A stretch of DNA of 64,000 bases from Pardosa pseudoannulata (lineage: Eukaryota; Arthropoda; Arachnida; Araneae; Lycosidae), in contig CM063499.1 in assembly GCA_032207245.1 (NCBI GenBank), positions 76,268,978 to 76,332,977 of the forward strand, read 5' to 3'. The notes below the pieces were generated by a model. The model worked only from the letters and a program-made list of their open reading frames with translations, did no database searches and was not told the origin of the DNA. A program made the position numbers and the translations under genes. The stretch's first letter is position 1. Each line of letters begins with the position of its first letter. Positions 47,595 through 56,884 of the stretch are shown in pieces.

Positions 47595-50500
47595 GAAGCA
47601 TGAAAAAAAAGTACTATTTTCTCTTTTGATAAGTTTTAAATTTCATTTACATAAGGAATATATGTCAGACTTGTTTATAATACATGTTATAGTAAATAAA
47701 TCCTACAGAGCAGCCAAATATTCTCAGTATGGAAAGGTGGTCACTCTGAGAGGTTTCACTGTATATTGATGTTTTAGGATGTACTGATATTCTATTGATA
47801 CTTCATGAAATATCAATACTATCTCTAGAAACATTTAAATCAGAGTTACGAAGTTTCAAAATTTTATGTCTTCTGCCTCCAGAAAGGATCAGTAAAATTT
47901 TATACCCATTTGAAGAAGATAGAAAGCTTATATTTGTTTTTTACACTTCAAAAATAAAACTACTATACATAATTGATCCGTTGACATGGAGAAAAAATAC
48001 ATTAACAATTCAACAAATCTTTAGTATGATAACATTATGTACCTATACTTTAAACTCAATAAACTGGGAAGAAGTCAGCTAATTAACTATCATTTGCATA
48101 GTTCTGTTTCAATCAGTTTTTAGATATCTAAAATTCATTACCAAGTTAAAATAAAAGTTTTTGGAAGCATACAATTTTAATCTTAATCACATCATAAATA
48201 CAGATCTTTATACAGTTATAACTAAGTAATAATGTACCAACCATATAATAATAAAAGTAGAAAATAAGCTTAATTAATATATCATACTTGCCAACTTTTA
48301 AAAATTGGTATCAATAAAACATTTGCAAAACATCAGTTGGTATTTGTAATCAATGAAAGTTAATTTTAACTTTTTAGTTCTCAGGAAAATTATAATTAAT
48401 GAAATCTTTATGTATTCATTATATATAATAAAATCTATCAGCTAATTTTTTTCAATTAAATTTTCTTCTTGAAAAAAAAATTACCATAAACTTTAAACTG
48501 AATATCTATTTAGCAAAATAAACAAAATAACATGTTAGAACTATTAAATTATGACTTGTTAAACTTTTAATTCCAATAAAGAAATTGATTTTTTTTTTTT
48601 AAATATCCAAAGTTTTAAAAAAGCTATCTTTATGAAACTGATATAACCTTTAGTCCAGCAATATCCCTTTATTTTTAGCAAACTAATGAATGAATTTAAT
48701 CATTTTAAAACATATTAACAATCTTTTTACAAAAATAAAATTTTTACAAAGATAATAGTATACTATTTACAAATTTTCTTCAAGCAGCTTGATAAAATAT
48801 ACAAATTTTATTTAAATTCAGCAGCATTCTTTTTAAAAATAATAATTAAAACCAGCAGCATGTGAGGAAGTAGAGATTGAATTTAAATAATATTATAAAG
48901 AATATTATAATTTTCACAAGACCCAAAAAAGTAAAAATCCTAGTTTATTGGTAAATCTGTAAAAGTTGTTAAGTATGATACATAGCAGTATGACAATTCC
49001 ATGGAAATATAGGGCAACAAACTTTTAAAAGCCTTGAAAGTTACAAAAACATTGTATATATCTATTAATTAAATTTATTTTTTTAATATAAAGTACTATT
49101 AATTTTAAGAGAAAAACAATTTTAATGATGTACAGAAAGCCTGAAATTTTATATACATCAATGTAGCAGTACTATACCTCAGTTTCCATGCCAGGACTGT
49201 TGTATGAAGGATTGATAGAGTTCAATTCTGTAGAGTTATCTCCTACACTCGTTGTTACTAAAATAGAAAATAAAATAGGCTATAAACACATTTGAAAAGC
49301 TGTTTTACTGTATTTATTCATATAATGCACAGCTCATTCTTTAAATATATATATATATATATATAAACATCTTGTAAATAGTGTATACCAGACATGGGCA
49401 AAAGCCAGCCCGTGGGCCAGATCTGGCCCTTTTGCTTACTTTATCCGGCCCATTGAAAAATCCTGCATGCAATTTTTTTAATCTCTTATATGCGATTTTG
49501 TTGAAATCAACAGTATCTGTATGCGTCGTGTATATATCAATAGTGAAAAATATATAAAAAATGGAGAGTATAATAATTTGAACAGCTGTAACCATATCCC
49601 TACTTTAATACCCTCATAAAGCGTGTGGTCAGCTTACTACATAGAACTGAACGTGTACTCCTCTCACTCTTCAAGGGACGACAGACCGCAGCCCACGTAC
49701 TATTTATTTTGATGTAGCACTAGTCACATACCCGTGATTTCTTTTGAGACTAATGTTTGTTATTTTACAAGTATAATAATAAATTAAAAAACTGGACTTT
49801 TTGTAGGTAAAATTTTATAATTCTATTTACTATTATATTTACAAAATGTAATATAAATATAAAAATATAATAACTATGATCAAAATAAAATAATTTGTAT
49901 CGTTAAGATATAAATAAATATCAAAAAATCTTTCATTAACTGATTTATTTAATGACCATTAATTTAATATAATGGATCCTATTTCTTTAAAAATTACGTG
50001 ACATATTTTACTGGGCACAATTGTTCGCATATACACCTAAGTAAGACAATTTATTATTACTATTATCTTTTATTAACTGTCAAATTTCTCTGTCCAAACG
50101 CTTTAAAATGATACTTATAGTGTTATTGTCAAAAAAATTTCTTGGTCAGGGAAAAAACTCCACCCAAAACAATTGTGTGCACAGTGTATGCAATATAGTC
50201 CTCCGGCCCGGGAAACATTTTGAATATTTCATTTTGGCCCGTGCTTAAATGTATTTGCCCATCCCTGGTGTACATTATAAATTAAATATTCAAGTGACTT
50301 TTGAGATTGAAAACCAATTATTTCAGGAATCAAATGAATCAACCTTCAATGCTGTTTCAATGCCATTCTCTAAATGACTATTCTTAATGAAATCTTAGGC
50401 ACTTGTTATATTTGTCTATGTGACAGTGTTGACTGTTTTGAATTAACTGTACAGACTGAAACTGCATACACTTGTACATCCCCCTCAAAAATAGGGGATT

Positions 50501-53100
50501 TGTATAACTTCAAAAAAGGGACTACATTTTCTTTGTTTCTATACATCAGAGGTGGGCAAAGGCCAGCCTTTTTGCTTACTTTATCCGACCCGTTGAAAAA
50601 TCCTGCATGCAATTTTTTTTAATATCTTACATGCGATTTTGTCGAAATCAACAGTATTTGTATGAGTAGTGTACAACATATAGTTGTGAAAGAACTTTTT
50701 TGTTACTGATTTACACGAAAAATATATCCATCACAAATTACTGACGAAAATCTACATCCGGTATTAAGGACTGCTACAAGTGATTTGGATCCCAATTTTG
50801 AATAAATAATATCAAATGAACATTCCAGCTTTTGATTTTCGCATTAACTAAAACTATTCTATTTTAATGTTTGGTGTTTATCTTTTCTTTTTATAATTTT
50901 ATTTACTATTATATTTACAAAACGTAATATAAATATAAAAATGTAATAACTATGATCAAAATAAAATAATTAAGATATAAATAAATATCGAAATAAAATC
51001 TTTTATTAACTGATTTATTCAATGACCATTAATTTAATATAATGGATTATATTTCTTTAAAAATGACATGACATTTTATGGGCACAAATTGTTCGCATTT
51101 ACACCTAAGTAAGACAATTTATTATTACTATTATCTTTTATTAACTGTCAAATTTCTCTGTCCAAATGCTTTAAAATGATACTCATAGTGTTTTTGTCAA
51201 AAACATTTCTCAGGCAAGGAAAAAACTCCACCCAAAACACTTGTGTGTGCATAGCGTACGCAATATACCTCTAGCCCATGTAACATTTTGAAAATTTCAT
51301 TTTGGCCCACGCTTAAAAGTATTTGCTCACCCCAGCTATACATTCTATAAAAGAAAATTGTTTTGTGACAACATATAAGCCAGATGGAAAAGTGATCTAG
51401 TTCCACTGCAACATTCAGATTGCAAGTAGTTCAGTATGAAAAAAAAAAGGGGGGTGGGGAACTGTGCACCATCAGAAATTTAGTATTTAAAGTTAATAAT
51501 TAGTGGTGCTAGTACTGCTGTATTTTAAGGAACCCAACATCGTAAAAATAATCAAATCACCTCATATTAGATAGTTTGGCCACTACTAATTAGCAGGCTT
51601 GCAACTGCTGAGGTACTTTTAAAAAGGTGAGAAAAGTGACAAATACAGAATAAGTAACTAAAAAGAGACTAAACATTAAAAAAAAAAAGTGATTTCTTTT
51701 TCTTCTTGATTACAGATGCTATTATTAAGATTTTCTATTTATTTTAACTCGAAATCAAATGATTCATGCAAGACATAATTTTAGTGTAGAATACAAAAAT
51801 GTTAAAAATTTTATTTAACACAACTAAACATTGCTTTTTATTCAAGAAAATCTATAAATTAGATTTGCATACATACAATACATTAATTTTATATTCAAAA
51901 TTTTCTGCATACATTAATGATGTTTTGAAATATGTACACAGCTAGATTAGAGTATCTAAAAAAAATTGTGAAATAAAAGAAAAAGAGAAATGTGCGCTTT
52001 GATGTAAGTTATTTTAATGTGTTAAATGTACATTTCAGTACAAATGTAGATTTCAGGAACTTCTTTACGACTTTTTAAAATCACTAAATTCTGGAAATCA
52101 TATGACTAATTACATTTTAATATGAAAAATAAGATTAGAGAGTCACATATTTGGTCTTATATTAAAATATTTTGTTATTAATTCAGATTTTCTTTTTTTA
52201 ACAACAGAAAGAACTGGAAACTAGATCAACCGTAAATCCAGGCAGGGTCCGAAATAGCCTCACGGGATGATAGTAGTAGGAAAGAGAGGTCTGAACAGCC
52301 GAGGGGTGATGTACTTGTAAGACATCATTTCATTCGCCAAGTTTTTCTCTCCCACCAGTAGCTGTCCAACCAACAATTCAATAATGTACTTACTCAGGGT
52401 CATCTGCCAACCAACGAGAGCTGCACATGCAAAATAATACAGAAGGTTTCAATTCGGCCATGTCGAGTGATTGTAGCATTTGCGCTAAGAACGTAATACG
52501 GTTCAGTACATTGTCAGACACCATGAAAAAAGTGACTGTTTTAAAAAAAAAAAAAATGGCTAAAAGTGATCAATTGTAAAAAAAAGTGACTAAAGGTGAG
52601 AAAAGTGACAGAATTGCAAGCCTAAATTAGGCATCAAGATAGGCATCCAGATAAAAAAAAAAAGATTACAATTGCTGAAATCTACTTATATGCAAAACCT
52701 CCCAGTAGACCGTTAAACAATTTGAAATAAAATTTAGAGTGGATGGAAGTGAAGTGTTGGAAACTCACTGCATTGGACCAAGTAAGAGGAAGTTTTGTGA
52801 GACAGTCTTGTCAGAAATAATCTGTAGTACTTGTGAAGAAGCCCTGTTGTACATACGTGATACAAATAAAATAAAGATGAAGCAATACTTCTAAGGAATA
52901 GGATTCCCTATTTTATTTTCTTTAAATAACTACCTTGATTTATACATATATCATTTGGTTATCTAAAGGTGTGAAAATTATTTCAATTATAATCTAAATC
53001 TTAGGTTTTGCTCAAAACTTTTGAGACAAAAAAAGTGTTCATTATTACTGTGTAAATACAAGAATTTCTTAACTATGAGTAATTGCAAAAGTTACTTTTT

Positions 53101-53139
<39 letters not shown>

Positions 53140-56100
53140 AATGAAAGCCAAATCCTGATTCAATGCAGTTTTAAAAATACAGTGAAAAAAATTAAAATGA
53201 TGGTACCTGGTGGAGGGACAAACATGTTACTTGATGTGGCAGTCTGTTCAAATGGAGTAGGGAAAAGAGCCTCAGGTGGAACAGATGTTTTTGTAGTAGC
53301 ACCACTAGTATTTAAAATATCAACATAATTTTGACGCATTCCTAAAATGAAAAAAGATTGTTACTAATGGAAATTTAGTTGCAATCATGGATTTATAATA
53401 ATTAGAAAGAGGGCCTTAAGCAGTTGTCTATATGATGACAGGGTTGCCAACCTCCAACCAATGGAATCAGGAATCAGCATTGATGAACCTACCCACCCCC
53501 CTCTCCCCAGTACTTTTCACCATCTCATAAAAAAAATATATAAAAAAAAGCACGAAAAATATAAATAAAAATTTTAAGCAATTTACAGTGCACCAGATGA
53601 AAAATATATAATTTTCAAAATTAAGAATTTAAAACTTAGCAAATAATTTTCAATTTTAACCTTCACGAAACTAAGTAATACATATACAGGGGTCTGTTCA
53701 AAGAAAAAACTGAAGAGTCCACTTTTGGACTCTTCAGAAAAAATCAATATGAAAAAAAAAAATGGACGCTTAACAAAAATCTATGTTCAAAAGTGTTTTA
53801 GTAAACAAATTTTTAAAAAATATCAAAATTTGAAAGCATTTTCATAAAAAAAAAATGGACACACTTCTTGATAGAAGAAATGCAGACTTACCATAAAAAT
53901 GCAAATTTGTAGACAAACATAGTTCATATACACAAAATAACCGTACAGCAGAAATTATTTAAAAGAAGCAAAGTTAATTTTCCCAAAATAATTTTATTAA
54001 AAAATCTCAGTATTTTGGTTTAGGGCCAACATTGTACATTTTTTTCTAGAAGCTAACTGTTCCTTATTAAAATTCTTTTGATAACAACTCTTTTGATAAC
54101 AAAATTTTCTATTTTTCCGTAATTTTTGCAGCAACGTCCGTAATTTCGTAATCATTAGCTAGAATGCGGAATAATTCCGCAGAATCCGGAATAATTCCGC
54201 AGAATCCGGAATCGTTGGTAACTCTGTGATGATCATTACCCTGATATTTACACCACTCAAAGGCAGGACAATTTATACTTTTCATGTTGTACTACATAAT
54301 TTCATATCTGTAAAGGTGCTGAGCAGTCGAGCTGTTTCTACTCCCGATTGTAAGTCATACCCTAGTCATTTGGATATGATTTTGCATGGGTCTCGTATAA
54401 GGAGTGGGCATGGAGGCAAAATAATCAGCTGTAGATTATTGAAATTTAACAACTGTTCATTTATTAAAAAAAAAGTTTTTAAATGAAACAAATCAACTTA
54501 ATGTAGATGCAATCTATGGTCCAGAGAGGAGATTGCTCTAGATAACCTACTCATCTCAAAGTTCAGCCGGGAGTCCCCTCCTGTTTCTTCTTTTCCAAAC
54601 AGGAAAACTCTGTTTTAGAGGAGATTGACACCCCCTGTTGACCTTTGTCCTTGGAGTAGCCAAAACGCCCTTTGGTGCCCAGCTGATGCAGTCACACAAA
54701 GCACAATTTCTTTTCTCTGTAGGTGCGTTGACAAAAACGGCACACTTGACACCTCTAATCGTCCATGCGTCAAAAAGACCATTACTGGTACGATACTGCC
54801 GTTTTCAATTGTTCAAAAGAATAAAAGTTCACCCGCCCGACGACAGAGATGGACGCGACTCTTACAATATCTATTTTAAAAAATGCTACAATTTAGAAGA
54901 AATTTGCTTCCTAATTGTAATGATACCCAAGACTTGTGTAGATGGTAGATGTGCACCTGCACTTCTGATGTTGGAATTTCTAAACAGTTAGATGCACCAT
55001 AAACGATCTCCAAGAGTTTTGTGTAAAGGTACACTTTAAATCTAGGTAAAGTAGCACTCCAAAGGAGGCAAGATTTTGACCCAAGGAGTGACGACAATCC
55101 CCTTCTGTCCCCCCTTCCCTCCTTATCAGCTAAAGAGGAGAGAAAATATATTCTTGTTAATTGACACCAAAGGGTCTAGGAAGTTTTTACTTGGCTGACT
55201 ATCAAGACCTGTTTGGCCTGCTCAGCATGATTTTATTTTACAATAGTCTGGCTGTGATCTGATGCTATTTTATTGTATCGATCTATATTCCTTAAATGTC
55301 CTTAAAATAAATGCCTAAATGTTATTTGCAATAGTGCAGTTTCTTGTTGTTGAAACTGCTTCCTTTTTAAAAAAGTACCTGCTCCTTCAAAAGTAGACAA
55401 ACAGGTATGAATGCTATTACACTATGTTGTCTTTATCCAAAGCTAATATTTAAGTTTAAACCATATTATGAGTTGTTTCTTTGTTAATTTTACAGTTATT
55501 AAAATCTAATGAGTGTTAGTAAAATGACATACCACAAATTTTAAAAATAGTGACTTTGGTGGTAAGTATATTTACCATAGGCTTAGAAAATGTTAAGCAA
55601 TAATATATATCTATGTCTTTTCCTTCATTAGAAATTTGATAAGTATATGAAAGCAAATTTCTTCAAAACAATTCCAATGACTATTCCCAAAATGAAGGTA
55701 CAACTCAAGTATCTTTTTTTACAGAGTAATTTGTCAGTCAAAATAAGTATTAACAAAAGATTACACACATACATCAATTATTTTTTAAATTAAACACACC
55801 ATTTATTGTTCATAAGATAAGATCTGAAGCAACTCAGTAAAGAAGATATAGTTCTTGTTTTTATAAATACAGAAACAACAGCTTTGATTTATCTTTTCTT
55901 TAAAGATTTTGATACCATTTTGCTACACGTCAATATCTACTCTAAATATAAAAATGAATTTTAAAAATACCTCTAGTTTTAGGCCTCTGAAATTTATTCA
56001 CAGATGTAGCTACAGGGGGCACTGAACTGCCTGGAGGCACTGTAGGTTTGTCGGAAGACTTGGGTCCTAAATTCAATATTAGAAATACAAACAATTTTTA

Positions 56101-56144
56101 ATTATATACATTTAGATCAGATACATAAACTGTTAATAACTTTT

Positions 56145-56193
<49 letters not shown>

Positions 56194-56848
56194 AGGGTGA
56201 CTATTTATATATATATATATATATTATATATATATAAATATCTATGTATATGCATGTATATATATGTGTGTATATATGTATATATATGTATATATATATG
56301 TATGTATATGTATATATATGTATATGTATGTATATATGTATATATATATGCATATATATGTATATATATATGTATATATATTGTGGCAGCTGGTCACAAG
56401 AGAACCAGATAGGGTCGGTCATTCTCAGGACATATGGGAATTTATTCCCCTGAAAAAAGCAGGAGTTCCAGACCCACAGGGATTTCGGATTTTTATGTCC
56501 CTGCATACATCTGTGTGGAATGCTGGCTATCATTGAAGAGTCTGGTCTACTGACTACTCCCTTGCTCTCCTATTGCGAGGGGTCTTTCAAGAAGAAGACA
56601 GTGGGTTGTCGGGGGCTTGAGGGTAGAGAAGGTTGTTCTCTCTCCCAAACAATGTTTTATATCATGTATATATTGTAGATAGTCGAGATAATAAAGTCTA
56701 GGACTTTAAGTGATTGTTTTTACTAAGCCCCCACCAACACAGAGGTGTATGTGTGTTGCGATGATATAGCATAAATATATATGTATATGTATATATATAT
56801 ATGTATATATATGTAAGTACACATATATATATACAGATATATGTATAA

Positions 56849-56884
<36 letters not shown>

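Noticed and set aside
47795..48082. 95-codon ORF right of the Tigger element
   Set aside because: No similarity recognised, no neighbouring exon in phase, composition as expected from AT-rich intron.
54625..54991. 84- and 117-codon ORFs in the GC-rich patch
   Set aside because: They overlap in different frames, do not resemble a known protein and have no supporting splice sites. The patch itself is listed as unexplained.
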